This document shows, in pieces, positions 41,528 through 52,062 of a DNA stretch of 64,000 bases. The stretch spans positions 62,001 to 126,000 of the forward strand of contig NZ_PJOM01000004.1 in NCBI RefSeq assembly GCF_002900965.1, written 5' to 3'. The stretch is from Pseudotabrizicola formosa. Lineage in GTDB: Bacteria; Pseudomonadota; Alphaproteobacteria; Rhodobacterales; Rhodobacteraceae. The translations under genes were made by a program, and so were the position numbers. The notes below the pieces were generated by a model. That model made no database searches and was not told the origin of the DNA. It saw only the letters and a list, made by a program, of their open reading frames with translations. The stretch's first letter is position 1; the number at the start of each line of letters is the position of its first letter.

Positions 41528-43099
41528 ATGGATACGCATTTGGTCTTGGGGCTCGGCATGGGCCTTGCCGCGGTTCTGTCAGCTTTGGGGAGCATCCTGC
41601 TGGTGGCCGGGTTTCAAGCAAACAGCCAGCCCGTTCGCAGCAGCATTTTCGACGACCGTCAGAAGGGCACCCTGTTCCTGTTCGATGGCGAGACCCTGAT
41701 CGATTGTACACCGGGCGGGCGCGCCGTGATCGCGGCTTCGGCTGTGCCGGGGTCGGATTGGGCAAAGCTGCTTGTCCATCTGTCCTTGTCATTTCCGCAA
41801 ATCGACCAGCATCTTGCCAAATTGCCCGAACAGGGCGCGGTCAGCCTTGCCGCCGAGGATGAGTCTGGTCAGACCCTGTTGTTGCTGGCGGAATATCGGG
41901 GCGGTCTGACACATATCACCCTGATCGACCCAGAGTCGCGTGGCGCATCATTTGGGTATGATCTGCTGGCCCAACGCTCCATGAGCGATGATCTGGCTTT
42001 CCTGCGGTCCATCGTGTCACACGCCCCATTTCTGGCCTGGCGCGAAAAGGACAATGGAGATGTGATCTGGGCCAATACCGCCTATCTGCTGCGGGCCGGC
42101 GATCTTCTGCCGCAGGGGCAAGAGCTTACATGGCCCTTGCCAAAGCTGTTTGACCGGACCGCCATCCTGCAAGGCGTCAGCGGCCAGCGGCAAATCCTGC
42201 GATTTCCCGATGGCCGTGAGCAGTGGTTTGAACTTGTCAGCATGCCGGATGGCGATGGCCGCAGGATCTATGCCCTGCCGGCAGATTCGGCCGTGCACGC
42301 AGAATCCACCCTGCGCGATTTCATGCAGACCCTGACCAAGACCTTTGCGCATCTTCCGATCGGACTGGCGATTTTCGACAACCGGCGGCAGTTGCAGCTT
42401 TTCAATCCCGCCCTTCTGGATCTGACCGGGTTGCAGCCGGATTTCCTGTCCCTGCGGCCGTCGCTTCTTTCGGTGCTAGACGCCTTGCGCGACCGCAGCA
42501 TGGTTCCCGAACCCAAGGATTACCATGACTGGCGCAATCAGATCACAGACATCGAACGGGCGGCGGCCTCGGGTGTCTATGAAGAGACCTGGAACTTGCC
42601 GGGCGGTCAGACCTACAAGGTGGTGGGACGGCCCCACCCAAACGGGGCGCTTGCGCTGATGATCGAAGACATCTCGACCGAAATCACCCGGACCCGCCGC
42701 TACCGTGCCGATATGGAACTGGGCCAGTCCGTCATCGATTCCATGGACGAAGCGATGGCCGTGTTTTCCGAAACCGGGCTGCTGGTGATGACCAACGCAA
42801 GCTATGCAAAGCTCTGGGATCACGACCCGTCAGACAGTCTGGCCAGTGTCGGGATCACCTCCCTGTCACGCCACTGGCGCAGCAAATCTGCCCCCAGCGC
42901 CCTATGGGCCGAGGCAGAGGAGTTTGTCTGCACCATCGGCGACCGCCAGCCCTGGGTTGCAGATGTGCGCCTGCTTGACGGTCGCCTGGTCACCTGCCGC
43001 CTGTTGCCGCTCACCGGGGGTGCCACCCTTGTGGGCTTCAAGGTCCGTTGCGGTGCTGCCGACATGGTGCCTGAAAGCTCCGAAAGACGCAGCGCCTGA
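41528..43099 (+). CDS. PAS domain-containing membrane protein without kinase domain
   Basis: 523 aa. One N-terminal transmembrane segment (about residues 5-28) is followed by three PAS-like stretches: FLRSIVSHAPFLAWREKDNGDVIWANTAY, TLTKTFAHLPIGLAIFDNRRQLQLFNPAL and VIDSMDEAMAVFSETGLLVMTNASYAKLW. No DHp/ATPase, GGDEF or EAL domain follows, so it is a sensor or a signalling partner of unknown output. The ATG at 41528 has GGAAG upstream; GTG 41501 is less likely. It is on the same strand 111 bases after regB and 45 bases before tsaE. Confidence 0.85.
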   Translation: MDTHLVLGLGMGLAAVLSALGSILLVAGFQANSQPVRSSIFDDRQKGTLFLFDGETLIDCTPGGRAVIAASAVPGSDWAKLLVHLSLSFPQIDQHLAKLPEQGAVSLAAEDESGQTLLLLAEYRGGLTHITLIDPESRGASFGYDLLAQRSMSDDLAFLRSIVSHAPFLAWREKDNGDVIWANTAYLLRAGDLLPQGQELTWPLPKLFDRTAILQGVSGQRQILRFPDGREQWFELVSMPDGDGRRIYALPADSAVHAESTLRDFMQTLTKTFAHLPIGLAIFDNRRQLQLFNPALLDLTGLQPDFLSLRPSLLSVLDALRDRSMVPEPKDYHDWRNQITDIERAAASGVYEETWNLPGGQTYKVVGRPHPNGALALMIEDISTEITRTRRYRADMELGQSVIDSMDEAMAVFSETGLLVMTNASYAKLWDHDPSDSLASVGITSLSRHWRSKSAPSALWAEAEEFVCTIGDRQPWVADVRLLDGRLVTCRLLPLTGGATLVGFKVRCGAADMVPESSERRSA

Positions 43100-43144
43100 A
43101 CACAGAGACTTGCGGCGGCGCGGCGGAGACGTAAAACAGGGCGC

Positions 43145-43618
43145 ATGTGCCAATCAACGCGCCTCCAGGTCTTCCTGCCCTCCGAAGACGCTACCGACAG
43201 CCTTGGCAGGCTTTTGGCCGGGCATCTGGTGCCGGGTGATACGCTTTTGCTGACCGGTCCGATCGGGGCCGGAAAGTCGCATCTGTCGCGCGCCTTCATC
43301 CGGGCGCGGCTGAACCGGATGGAGGATGTCCCATCCCCCACCTTTACACTGGTGCAGACCTATGAAGACGCGGCGGGCGATATCTGGCACGCCGATCTGT
43401 ACCGGCTTTCCCACCCGGATGAGGTGCTGGAGCTTGGGCTGGAAGATGCGATGTCCACCGCAATCTGTCTGATCGAATGGCCAGACCGGCTTGGCCGCCA
43501 CCTTCCCCAGTCCGCCATCCATCTGACACTGACCCCGCAGGCACAGGGCCGGCTGGCCGAATTTGTCTTTCAGGGCCGCCCCGCATTGAAAAAGGCGCTG
43601 CATGACCCGGCGTTTTGA
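43145..43618 (+). CDS. tsaE: tRNA threonylcarbamoyladenosine biosynthesis ATPase TsaE
   Basis: 157 aa ATPase of the TsaBDE complex. Walker A GPIGAGKSHLSRAF (about residues 38-51), the SPTFTLVQTYED stretch, HADLYRL and IEWPDRLG are characteristic. Overlaps the kinase gene amgK by 17 bases. tsaE-amgK-murU is a common alphaproteobacterial gene order. Confidence 0.95.
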   Translation: MCQSTRLQVFLPSEDATDSLGRLLAGHLVPGDTLLLTGPIGAGKSHLSRAFIRARLNRMEDVPSPTFTLVQTYEDAAGDIWHADLYRLSHPDEVLELGLEDAMSTAICLIEWPDRLGRHLPQSAIHLTLTPQAQGRLAEFVFQGRPALKKALHDPAF

Positions 43619-44615
43619 AGCCTCCACCGCCTTTCTGGCGGCAAACGGCTGGGGGCAGGCCGACCGGCGGTTTTTGGCGGGGGATGCCTCTGACCGCAGC
43701 TATGACCGGCTGACAAGGGGGGCCCAGACCGCCGTGCTGATGGACGCCCCCCCCGGAACGGCGGATGACTCTGCGGCTTTCGTCACCATCGCGGGTCATC
43801 TGCGCCGGATCGGACTGTCTGCCCCCGCCATACTGGCGCAGGATCTGGCGCAGGGCTTTCTGCTGATCGAAGACCTTGGTGATGCGTTGTTTGCCCGCGT
43901 GCTGGAAAGCTCTGCCGCGCAGGAAACCATGCTCTATCGCGCGGCGACGGATGTTCTGGTCCGGATACAGGACCAGGCCGCACCGGAGGGCCTGCCAGAC
44001 CTGTCGGCGGCAGACTGGGCGCAGGCCGCGACATTTGCGCTGGACTGGTACGCCTTTGCTGCAACGGGTCAGCGTCCGTCTTTGGTCGCGTTTTCCCAGG
44101 CCCTGACCATAGCCCTGCAAACCCATGCCGATGGACCGAGGGTGTTGATCCTGCGCGATTATCATGCGGAAAATCTGCTGCATCTGCCCGACAGGCAAGG
44201 TGTGGCGGCGGTCGGTCTGCTTGATTTTCAGCTCGCCCAGATGGGCCAGCCTGGCTATGATCTGGTCTCCTTGCTGCAAGATGCGCGCCGCGATGTCTCA
44301 CCCGGGGTGGCGGCACAGATGATGGCCTATTTTGCCGCGAAAACGGGGCGCGATCTGCAGGCCTTTCAGGCGTCATGCGCCGTTCTGGGGGCGCAGCGGG
44401 CCTTGCGCATACTTGGCATATTCGCCCGCCTGTGCCTAGTGGGCGGCAAGCCCGGGTACCTGACCCTGATGCCTCGGGTCTGGCGGCAGCTACAGTCCAA
44501 CCTGGCCCATCCGGCGCTGGCTGAGCTTCGTCCTATATGCAACGACCTTCTGCCCGAACCGACCGACACCATCTTGCAAAAGATCGGGGACCAATGCGCC
44601 ACCCCTTCCCCCTGA
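43602..44615 (+). CDS. amgK: Anomeric MurNAc/GlcNAc kinase AmgK
   Basis: 337 aa aminoglycoside-phosphotransferase fold. The catalytic loop ILRDYHAENLLHLP (Asp and Asn of the Brenner motif) and the metal-binding LLDFQLAQMG are present. Next to a MurU-like gene it is best read as AmgK, which phosphorylates MurNAc and GlcNAc at C1 in peptidoglycan recycling, bypassing the MurQ route. Overlaps tsaE by 17 and murU by 22 bases. Confidence 0.88.
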   Translation: MTRRFEASTAFLAANGWGQADRRFLAGDASDRSYDRLTRGAQTAVLMDAPPGTADDSAAFVTIAGHLRRIGLSAPAILAQDLAQGFLLIEDLGDALFARVLESSAAQETMLYRAATDVLVRIQDQAAPEGLPDLSAADWAQAATFALDWYAFAATGQRPSLVAFSQALTIALQTHADGPRVLILRDYHAENLLHLPDRQGVAAVGLLDFQLAQMGQPGYDLVSLLQDARRDVSPGVAAQMMAYFAAKTGRDLQAFQASCAVLGAQRALRILGIFARLCLVGGKPGYLTLMPRVWRQLQSNLAHPALAELRPICNDLLPEPTDTILQKIGDQCATPSP

Positions 44616-45301
44616 TGCTCTTTGCCGCCGGCTTCGGCACCCGCATGGGCACGCTGACCGCGCATCAGCCCAAACCGCTGGTCAAGGTGGCCGGCCTGCC
44701 GCTCATCGATCACGCAAGGCGGGTCGCCGCGCAGGCCGGGGTAACGCATCTGGTGGCAAACCTGCACTACCGGGGCGACCAGCTGGCCGCGCATCTTGAG
44801 GGCAGCGGCATCGCTGTGTCATGGGAACGCGATGCCATTCTTGACACTGGCGGTGGGCTGAAAGCCGCGCTGCCGCTGCTGGGCACCGGTCCAGTGCTGA
44901 CGCTGAACACCGATGCGGTCTGGACCGGGGCCAATCCCCTGACGCAGTTGATGCAGGCGTGGGACGCAGGCCGGATGGACCAGCTGTTCCTGCTGCTGCC
45001 CGCAGCACAGGCCCGCAGTGCCACCGGACGGTCAGATTTTGTGATGGACGGCGCGGGTCGGGTGGAATGGGCCAATGGCCGCACTGGCTTTCTCTATCTG
45101 GGGGCGCAGATCATTCATCCGCGCCTGCTGACGGACCCCGAGCCTGCGTTTTCCCTGCATGGGCCATGGACCCGGGCGATCGCCGCCGGTCGCGCCTTTG
45201 GCATCCTGCACAGCGGCGACTGGTGCGATGTCGGCCATCCCGAGGGTATTGCCGAGGCCGAGGCGATGTTGCGCGCCGCAAAGGAATGGCCCGATGTTTA
45301 G
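44594..45301 (+). CDS. murU: N-acetylmuramate-1-phosphate uridylyltransferase MurU
   Basis: 235 aa sugar-nucleotidyltransferase. The N-terminal FAAGFGTRMGTLTAHQPKPLVKVAG is the nucleotide-binding loop with Arg and Lys; LTLNTDAVW carries a metal-binding Asp. It makes UDP-MurNAc from AmgK product in the cell-wall recycling shunt that avoids de novo UDP-MurNAc synthesis (and, in other bacteria, gives fosfomycin tolerance). The ATG at 44594 has GGGGA upstream; an in-frame ATG at 44537 lies within amgK. Overlaps addB by 8 bases. Confidence 0.88.
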   Translation: MRHPFPLMLFAAGFGTRMGTLTAHQPKPLVKVAGLPLIDHARRVAAQAGVTHLVANLHYRGDQLAAHLEGSGIAVSWERDAILDTGGGLKAALPLLGTGPVLTLNTDAVWTGANPLTQLMQAWDAGRMDQLFLLLPAAQARSATGRSDFVMDGAGRVEWANGRTGFLYLGAQIIHPRLLTDPEPAFSLHGPWTRAIAAGRAFGILHSGDWCDVGHPEGIAEAEAMLRAAKEWPDV

Positions 45302-48251
45302 CCCCGAAGAGCCGCGCCTGTTCGGCGTCCCGCCCGGCGTGGATTTCCCGGCGGCCGTAGTGGCGGGCCTGCGGGCCAGATTGCGGGGCCAGCCGCCCGA
45401 GGCGATGGCGCGGGTGACGCTTTACCTGAACACAACCCGCATGCGGCGGCGGGTGGTGCAGCTGTTCGGCCAGCAAGGGGCCGGGTTCCTGCCGCGCATC
45501 CGGCTGGTCACCGATCTGGATATGGGCGCGGCGACCCCCGCCCTGCCCCCCGCCATTCCCGCCCTGCGCGGCAAGCTGCAACTGACCGTGCTGATCGGGC
45601 GGTTGCTTGACACTCTGCCCGATCTGGCACCCCGCTCTGCGCTTGCCGACCTCGCCGAAAGCCTGTCTGCGCTGATGTCGGAAATGCAGGGCGAGGGCGT
45701 CACGCCTGACAGGGTGGCCGCGCTGGATGTGTCGGACCATTCCGAACACTGGGCGCGCACACGTGACTTCCTGACCATCATCAGCCCGTTTTTCACCGAT
45801 GATCACCAGATGGATGCCGAAGGTCGGCAAAGGCGCCTCGTGCAGATGCTGGCAGACCTTTGGGCCACCATGCCGCCGAAAGATCCGGTGATCATTGCAG
45901 GCTCGACCGGATCACGCGGAACCACTGCGCTCTTGATGCAGGCGGTGGCCCTGTTGCCCAAGGGTGCGATTATCCTTCCGGGCTATGATGTCGACATGCC
46001 GGAACGGGTCTGGCACGGCCTCGACGATGCGCTGACCAGCGAAGATCATCCGCAATACCGGTTCCGCAAAGTGATGGCGCTGACCGGCACTACCCCGGCT
46101 GACATCCGCCCCTGGCACGACACGCCCCCGCCCAGCGCTGCGCGCAACAAGGTGGTGTCGCTGGCCCTGCGCCCTGCCCCGGTGACCGATCAATGGCTGG
46201 TTGAAGGGCCTGACCTTCCCGACCTGTCCGAGGCGATGGACGGGGTCACGCTGATGGAGGCCGCCTCCCCCCGGCAAGAAGCCTTGTCGATCGCGCTCAT
46301 CCTGCGCGACGCGGCAGAGCGACGGGTGCCTGCCGCGCTGATCTCGCCTGACCGGGTGCTGACGCGTCAGGTTGCGGCAGCGCTGGACCGTTGGGGCATT
46401 CGGCCCGATGACAGCGCCGGTGTGCCGCTGAACCAATCGGCACCCGGACGGTTCCTGCGCCATGTGGTACGGCTGTTTGGACAAAAGCTGACCTCGGACG
46501 CGCTGCTGACCCTGCTGAAGCACCCGCTGACCGCCTCTGCCATGGACCGGGGCCAGCACCTGCTGTTGTCGCGTGATCTGGAGCTGAAGCTGCGGCGCGA
46601 AGGTCCGGCCTTTCCGACCGGGCCCGATCTGATCAGCTGGGCGATGGCGCAGCGCAATGAACACGCCCTTGGCTGGGCCACCGCCTTGGCCGGAGCGCTG
46701 GACGGGCTGGCAGAGGCCGGCCCGGTGCCGCTGGCCGACCACCTTGCCCGCACCCGCACCCTGGCCGAACGCCTGTCCCGTGGGCCTGCTCCCGAGGGCA
46801 CCGGGCGGCTGTGGGAAGAGGCGGCGGGCGAGGCCGCGCAGACGTTTCTGGTGCAGCTGGAGGCCGAAGCCGCCCATGGCGGCACCCTGAGCCCCGGCGA
46901 ATTCCGGGATCTGTTCGAAGGGCTGATGTCCGGCGAAGAGGTGCGCGCGCCGATGATCGCCCATCCGGGCATCATGATCTGGGGCACGCTGGAGGCGCGG
47001 GTTCAAGGGGCCGATCTGGTCATTCTTGCGGGCCTGAACGACGGCACATGGCCCACCCTGCCGCCGCCTGACCCCTGGTTGAACCGCAAGATGCGGATGG
47101 AGGCGGGGCTCTTGTTGCCCGAACGGCGGATCGGCCTGTCGGCGCATGATTTTCAGCAAGCGATTGGTGCTCCACAGGTGGTGCTGTCGCGGGCGCTGCG
47201 CAATGCCGAAGCCGAAACCGTCCCATCGCGCTGGATCAACCGCCTGACCAACCTGATGGCCGGATTGCCCGACAATGGTGGCCCCTTGGCCCTGCGCCAG
47301 ATGCGCGCGCGGGGCCAGATCTGGCTGGACCGTGCTGCCGCGATGGACAGGCCATTGGCCAACCCCGATGCAGGCTTGCGCCCTGCCCGCCGCCCGGCCC
47401 CCTGCCCGCCTTTGACCACGCGGCCCGACAGGCTGTCGCTGACCCGGATCGAGGTGCTGATCCGCGACCCTTATGCGATCTATGCCGACAAGGTGCTGAA
47501 CCTGCGCCCGCTGGACCCGATCCGCCAGGCCCCCGATGCCCGCGACCGGGGCACAGTGGTGCATGAAATTCTGGAATGTTTCGCGCGCGAAAGACCCCCG
47601 AATGAGGCGCGCGACGCAGCCTATACCCGATTGATGCAGATTACCTCCCGGGTGCTGGACGCATCGGTGCCCTGGCCAGCCGCGCGTGCCTTGTGGGCCG
47701 CGCGGATGGAACGGGCGGCCAGCCATTTTCTGACAGTGGATGCCGCCGACGGTGGGCAGACGATCCTGGTCGAAGGCCGGGGCGAGCTGGTGTTGCAGGG
47801 GCTGAATTTCACCCTGTTCGGCACCCCCGACCGCATCGACCTGCTGCCCGGCGGCAAACTGCATCTGATCGATTACAAGACCGGCAGCCCGCCAAGCGAG
47901 GCGGCACAGAAATCCTTTGCCAAGCAGCTGCACCTTGCCGCCCTGCTTGCGCAAGAGGGTGGCTTCAAGGGTCTGGGCCCGCAGGAGGTGGCCAAGATCA
48001 CCTATGTCGGCCTTGGCGCGTCAGGCAAGGTGACAGAGGATGAGATCACCGAAGAGAAGCTCGCCGCTGTGCGCGACGGGCTCTACCATCTGATCGGGTC
48101 TTACGCGCGGGCCGGGCAAGGTTACACCTCACGCCGTGCAGTGTTTACCGAACGCTTCCCCGGAGATTATGACCATCTGGCCCGCTTTGGCGAATGGGAA
48201 ATGACCGATGCGCCAGACCCGCAACCGGTGGGGGATGCCAATGACGCATGA
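45294..48251 (+). CDS. addB: Double-strand break repair protein AddB
   Basis: 985 aa AddB subunit of the AddAB helicase-nuclease, which resects broken ends for RecA loading. The N-terminus is the degenerate helicase-like part typical of alphaproteobacterial AddB, with no intact Walker A; the C-terminus is a PD-(D/E)XK nuclease: GTVVHEILECFAR, FTLFGTPDRIDLLPGGKLHLIDYKTG. The ATG at 45294 (MFSPEEPRLFGVPPG) overlaps murU; the upstream open frame to 45159 is inside murU. A 680-codon antisense frame within it is a shadow. Overlaps addA by 11 bases. Confidence 0.93.
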   Translation: MFSPEEPRLFGVPPGVDFPAAVVAGLRARLRGQPPEAMARVTLYLNTTRMRRRVVQLFGQQGAGFLPRIRLVTDLDMGAATPALPPAIPALRGKLQLTVLIGRLLDTLPDLAPRSALADLAESLSALMSEMQGEGVTPDRVAALDVSDHSEHWARTRDFLTIISPFFTDDHQMDAEGRQRRLVQMLADLWATMPPKDPVIIAGSTGSRGTTALLMQAVALLPKGAIILPGYDVDMPERVWHGLDDALTSEDHPQYRFRKVMALTGTTPADIRPWHDTPPPSAARNKVVSLALRPAPVTDQWLVEGPDLPDLSEAMDGVTLMEAASPRQEALSIALILRDAAERRVPAALISPDRVLTRQVAAALDRWGIRPDDSAGVPLNQSAPGRFLRHVVRLFGQKLTSDALLTLLKHPLTASAMDRGQHLLLSRDLELKLRREGPAFPTGPDLISWAMAQRNEHALGWATALAGALDGLAEAGPVPLADHLARTRTLAERLSRGPAPEGTGRLWEEAAGEAAQTFLVQLEAEAAHGGTLSPGEFRDLFEGLMSGEEVRAPMIAHPGIMIWGTLEARVQGADLVILAGLNDGTWPTLPPPDPWLNRKMRMEAGLLLPERRIGLSAHDFQQAIGAPQVVLSRALRNAEAETVPSRWINRLTNLMAGLPDNGGPLALRQMRARGQIWLDRAAAMDRPLANPDAGLRPARRPAPCPPLTTRPDRLSLTRIEVLIRDPYAIYADKVLNLRPLDPIRQAPDARDRGTVVHEILECFARERPPNEARDAAYTRLMQITSRVLDASVPWPAARALWAARMERAASHFLTVDAADGGQTILVEGRGELVLQGLNFTLFGTPDRIDLLPGGKLHLIDYKTGSPPSEAAQKSFAKQLHLAALLAQEGGFKGLGPQEVAKITYVGLGASGKVTEDEITEEKLAAVRDGLYHLIGSYARAGQGYTSRRAVFTERFPGDYDHLARFGEWEMTDAPDPQPVGDANDA

Positions 48252-51200
48252 TGCCAGCCTTGCACAACGGGCGGCAGCGCAACCGGCGCTGTCCACCTGG
48301 CTGTCGGCAAACGCGGGGTCTGGCAAGACCCGGGTGCTGACCGACCGGGTGGCGCGGCTTTTGCTCAACAAGGTGCAGCCCCAACACATCCTGTGCCTGA
48401 CCTATACCAAAGCCGCCGCAACCGAGATGCAGAACCGCCTGTTCCGCCGTCTGGGCGAATGGGCGATGAAACCGGACGACGCCCTGCGCAGCGACCTGAT
48501 CGAACTGGGCGAGGGGCAGACGCTGGATGCTGACCAACTGGCGCTGGCGCGCCAGCTGTTTGCCCGGGCGATTGAAACGCCGGGCGGCTTGCGCATTCAG
48601 ACCATCCACAGCTTTTGTGCCACGCTCTTGCGCCGCTATCCGCTGGAGGCCGGAGTCACCCCCGGCTTCAAGGAAATGGATGACCGTACCGCCAGAACCC
48701 TGCGCGACGACATCGTGCAGGACATGGCAGACCGGCTTGCGCCCGGTCAGGTGGCGACCTTGGCGCGGCACTATACGGGCGAGGATTTCGCGGCGCTGAT
48801 GACTGAAATCTGCATCCGCGCCGATGATTTCGCACAGCCCCTGTCGCGTGCCGATGCCCTGGCCCGGTTTGGCCAACCGGACACCTTGACGCTGGACCGG
48901 CTGCTGGCATCGGTGTTTCTGGGCGATGAGGGCGATATTCTGGCCGAGCTGACAGCGCGTCTGGCCGGCAGTGGCGTGAATGACCAGAAGGCCGGCAACA
49001 AGCTGGCCGCCCTAGATCCGTTCACGCCGGACCTGCGCGCCCTGCAGGTGCTGGAGGGCGTTTTCCTGTTCGGATCGGGTGCGCGCGCCCATCAAGCCAA
49101 GGTGAACGACTTCCCCGCCAAAGACCTGCGCAATGCGCTGGGCCCCCTCGGCGACCGCCTGCAAAAGCTCATGACCCGGGTTGAGCTCGCACGGGCGGCG
49201 CGCGTGGCCTTGGAGGCGGCGGAAAAGACCCTCGCCCTGCATGATTTTGCCCGTGTCTTCCTGCGGCTTTACACCAGCCGCAAGGCTGACCGCGGCTATC
49301 TGGACTTCGATGACCTGATCCGCAAGGCAGGCCGCCTGCTCAATGACCCTGGCCTCGCCGCCTGGGTGCTGTTCCGGCTGGATGGCGGCATCGACCATAT
49401 TCTGGTGGATGAGGCGCAGGATACCTCGCCCGCGCAATGGCAGGTCATCGAAAAGCTGACCGCTGAATTCACCGCCGGGCGCGGGGCCAGCGACAAGACC
49501 CGCACGCTCTTCGTGGTGGGCGACAAGAAGCAGTCGATCTATTCGTTTCAGGGCGCGGATCTGACCGCATTCGAGGCCCGGCGGCAGGAGTTCGGCTCCA
49601 AGTTCGCAGCCATTGCGCAGCCGATGCAGGACCGTACGCTGGACTATTCCTTCCGGTCCTCGCGCGCGATCCTCGATGTGGTGGACGCCACCTTTGGCAC
49701 CGCATTTCCAGCAGCCCTGGGCGACCCGCCCCGACATCTGGCCTTCTTTGACACCCTTCCCGGCCGGGTCGATCTGTGGCCGTTGATCGCCAAGGCTGAG
49801 ACCACGGCGGATGAAGACGGCTGGAACCCGGTCGACCTGATTTCTGACAGCCATCACACGGTGGAGCTGGCCCGGCTGATCGCGGCGGAAATCCGCGCGA
49901 TGATTGACGCAGGCGTCCATATCCCAACCGCGAAAGGCGAAAGCCGCCCGGTTCAGGCGGGCGATGTGCTGATCCTGGTTCAGACCCGGGGCACCCTCTT
50001 TTCGCAGATCATCCGGGCCTGCAAGCAGGCCGGATTGCCGATTGCCGGGGCCGACCGGCTGAAGCTGGGCGAAGAGCTGGCGGTCAAGGATCTGGTGGCA
50101 CTGCTGTCCTTTGTGGCCACGCCGGAAGACAGCCTGTCGCTTGCCGCCGCCCTGCGCTCGCCGCTGTTTGGCTGGTCGGAAGACCGGCTGTTCCGGCTGG
50201 CGCATGGGCGGGAGGAGCGGCACCTCTGGGCCACCCTGCGCAATGCCGAGGCGCCCGACACGCTGCCCATCCTGAACGACCTGCGCAGTCAGGTCGATTT
50301 CCTGCGGCCCTATGAGCTGCTGGAACGCATCCTCACCCGCCACAACGGCCGTCAGCGCCTGCTGACCCGTCTGGGCCCCGAGGCGGAAGATGGCATAGAC
50401 GAGCTGCTCAATCAGGCGCTGGCCTACGAGTCCAATGACGTGCCAAGCCTGACCGGGTTTCTGACATGGCTTGAAAGCGATGTGGTCGAGGTCAAGCGCC
50501 AGCTGGACAGCGAGGGCGCGAACATCCGGGTGATGACGGTGCATGGCTCAAAGGGGCTGGAGGCGCCGATCGTCATCCTGCCCGATTGCGCCGACCGCAG
50601 CCCGCGCGACCATGCCGAGGTGATCCGGCTGGCGGACGGGCTGCCCGTCTGGAAAACCGCCGAAAAGGACAGCCCGCCCGACAGTGCCGCCGCGCTGGAG
50701 CTTCGCAAGGCCAAAATCGCTGAGGAAAATCTCCGGCTGCTCTATGTCGCGCTGACCCGGGCGCGGTCCTGGCTGATCGTGGCCGGGGCGGGCGAGGCCA
50801 AGATCACCAGCGGCAAAGAGGCCAAGCCGCGTGAGAAATGGGCCTGGCACCGGCAAGTCGAAGCCGGGTTGCAGACATTGGGCGCGCGGCCCGATGCACA
50901 GGGGCGGCTGCGCCATGAGACCGGTCTGTGGCCAGCCAATGCGCCTGCGCCGGTTGCACCGAAAGCAGCGGTCATCCTGCCGGATTGGGTGTCCACTCCG
51001 GCAACCGATGCGCCGCGGGCTCTGCCACCTTTGTCCCCCTCCGACCTTGGCGGTGCCAAGGCCCTGCCGGGCGAAGGCGACCCGGTCGACCTGGCGAAGG
51101 CACGCGGTACCGCCTTGCACCGCCTGCTCGAAACCCTGCCCGCGCTTGATCGCGCCCTTTGGCCCGCAACCGCGCGCGCCCTGACCCCCGAAATCTTTGA

Positions 51201-51603
51201 TCCACAAGCCTTCCTGTCCGAGGCAGCCGCGGTGCTGGCCCTGCCAGAGGCATCCAGCCTGTTTGCATCTGACACATTGGCCGAAGTCTCGGTCACCGCA
51301 ACCCTGCACGGCCAGCAGCTGGCAGGCACGATTGACCGGATGGTGATCACACCTCACAGCGTGCTTGTGGTCGATTTCAAGACCAACCGGGTGGTGCCAG
51401 AGACCGCAGCCCAGGTGCCCGAAAGCATCCTGCGGCAAATGGGGGCCTATGCCCATGCCATGGCGCAGATCTACCCAGACCGGAGGATCGAGACGGCGAT
51501 TTTGTGGACAGCTGCGCCAAAACTCATGTATCTTGATCCCGGAACCGTGGCTGCGGCGCTTGGCCGGGCCCCCTTGCTTGACCTTTCGACCGGCAGTGCC
51601 TAG
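48241..51603 (+). CDS. addA: Double-strand break repair helicase AddA
   Basis: 1120 aa UvrD-like helicase with C-terminal nuclease. Walker [21 protein letters not shown] (about residues 20-39), Walker [16 protein letters not shown], motif IV-VI stretches ([25 protein letters not shown]) and C-terminal nuclease [10 protein letters not shown]. The ATG at 48241 has GGGG upstream; ATG 48235 is equally possible in principle. Works with AddB in recombination repair. trxA follows 37 bases downstream. Confidence 0.95.
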   Translation: MTHDASLAQRAAAQPALSTWLSANAGSGKTRVLTDRVARLLLNKVQPQHILCLTYTKAAATEMQNRLFRRLGEWAMKPDDALRSDLIELGEGQTLDADQLALARQLFARAIETPGGLRIQTIHSFCATLLRRYPLEAGVTPGFKEMDDRTARTLRDDIVQDMADRLAPGQVATLARHYTGEDFAALMTEICIRADDFAQPLSRADALARFGQPDTLTLDRLLASVFLGDEGDILAELTARLAGSGVNDQKAGNKLAALDPFTPDLRALQVLEGVFLFGSGARAHQAKVNDFPAKDLRNALGPLGDRLQKLMTRVELARAARVALEAAEKTLALHDFARVFLRLYTSRKADRGYLDFDDLIRKAGRLLNDPGLAAWVLFRLDGGIDHILVDEAQDTSPAQWQVIEKLTAEFTAGRGASDKTRTLFVVGDKKQSIYSFQGADLTAFEARRQEFGSKFAAIAQPMQDRTLDYSFRSSRAILDVVDATFGTAFPAALGDPPRHLAFFDTLPGRVDLWPLIAKAETTADEDGWNPVDLISDSHHTVELARLIAAEIRAMIDAGVHIPTAKGESRPVQAGDVLILVQTRGTLFSQIIRACKQAGLPIAGADRLKLGEELAVKDLVALLSFVATPEDSLSLAAALRSPLFGWSEDRLFRLAHGREERHLWATLRNAEAPDTLPILNDLRSQVDFLRPYELLERILTRHNGRQRLLTRLGPEAEDGIDELLNQALAYESNDVPSLTGFLTWLESDVVEVKRQLDSEGANIRVMTVHGSKGLEAPIVILPDCADRSPRDHAEVIRLADGLPVWKTAEKDSPPDSAAALELRKAKIAEENLRLLYVALTRARSWLIVAGAGEAKITSGKEAKPREKWAWHRQVEAGLQTLGARPDAQGRLRHETGLWPANAPAPVAPKAAVILPDWVSTPATDAPRALPPLSPSDLGGAKALPGEGDPVDLAKARGTALHRLLETLPALDRALWPATARALTPEIFDPQAFLSEAAAVLALPEASSLFASDTLAEVSVTATLHGQQLAGTIDRMVITPHSVLVVDFKTNRVVPETAAQVPESILRQMGAYAHAMAQIYPDRRIETAILWTAAPKLMYLDPGTVAAALGRAPLLDLSTGSA

Positions 51604-51640
51604 CTTTGCCGGTGAAGATATTCCATTCAGGAGATACAAG

Positions 51641-51967
51641 ATGGGCGCTGCGACCGTTGCTGTCACCGACGCCACCTTTGATGCCGAGGTCCGCCAGTCG
51701 GCCCTTCCCGTCGTGGTGGATTTCTGGGCCGAATGGTGCGGCCCGTGCCGCCAGATCGGCCCGGCTTTGGAAGAGCTGGCCACCGAATACGCCGGCAAGG
51801 TCAAGATCGTGAAGATCAATGTGGATGAAAACCCCGAAAGCCCGGCCCAACTGGGCGTGCGCGGCATTCCGGCGCTGTTCCTGTTTAAGGACGGTCAGGT
51901 TGTATCGAACAAGGTTGGTGCCGCCCCGAAAGCTGCGCTTGCCACCTGGATTCAGTCGGCAATCTGA
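51641..51967 (+). CDS. trxA: Thioredoxin TrxA
   Basis: 108 aa cytosolic thioredoxin with active site [12 protein letters not shown] (WCGPC, about residues 30-34), the cis-Pro in [11 protein letters not shown] and the usual length. CAGGAGATACAAG precedes the ATG. Reduces disulfides of ribonucleotide reductase, peroxiredoxins and others. Ends just before a strong terminator. Confidence 0.97.
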   Translation: MGAATVAVTDATFDAEVRQSALPVVVDFWAEWCGPCRQIGPALEELATEYAGKVKIVKINVDENPESPAQLGVRGIPALFLFKDGQVVSNKVGAAPKAALATWIQSAI

Positions 51968-51985
51968 GTACCGCTGACAGACCTC

Positions 51986-52018
51986 AAGGGCGGTCCTGCG
52001 GGGCCGCCCTTTTGTTTT
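51986..52018 (+). terminator. Rho-independent terminator of trxA
   Basis: AAGGGCGGTCC (51986-51996) pairs with GGGCCGCCCTT (52001-52011), one T-G wobble, loop of 4, followed by TTGTTTT. It closes the tsaE-to-trxA gene group ahead of hslV. Confidence 0.88.
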
Positions 52019-52062
52019 GCGCCCCCGTCGCCATATAAGGGGGCAAGTGACGGAGGCTTGAT

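Noticed and set aside
45912-47954. 680-codon antisense open frame within addB
   Set aside because: It lies wholly opposite a well-supported addB with overlapping neighbours; its translation is rich in Gln, Arg and His and shows no domain. High-GC coding DNA often leaves such frames open.
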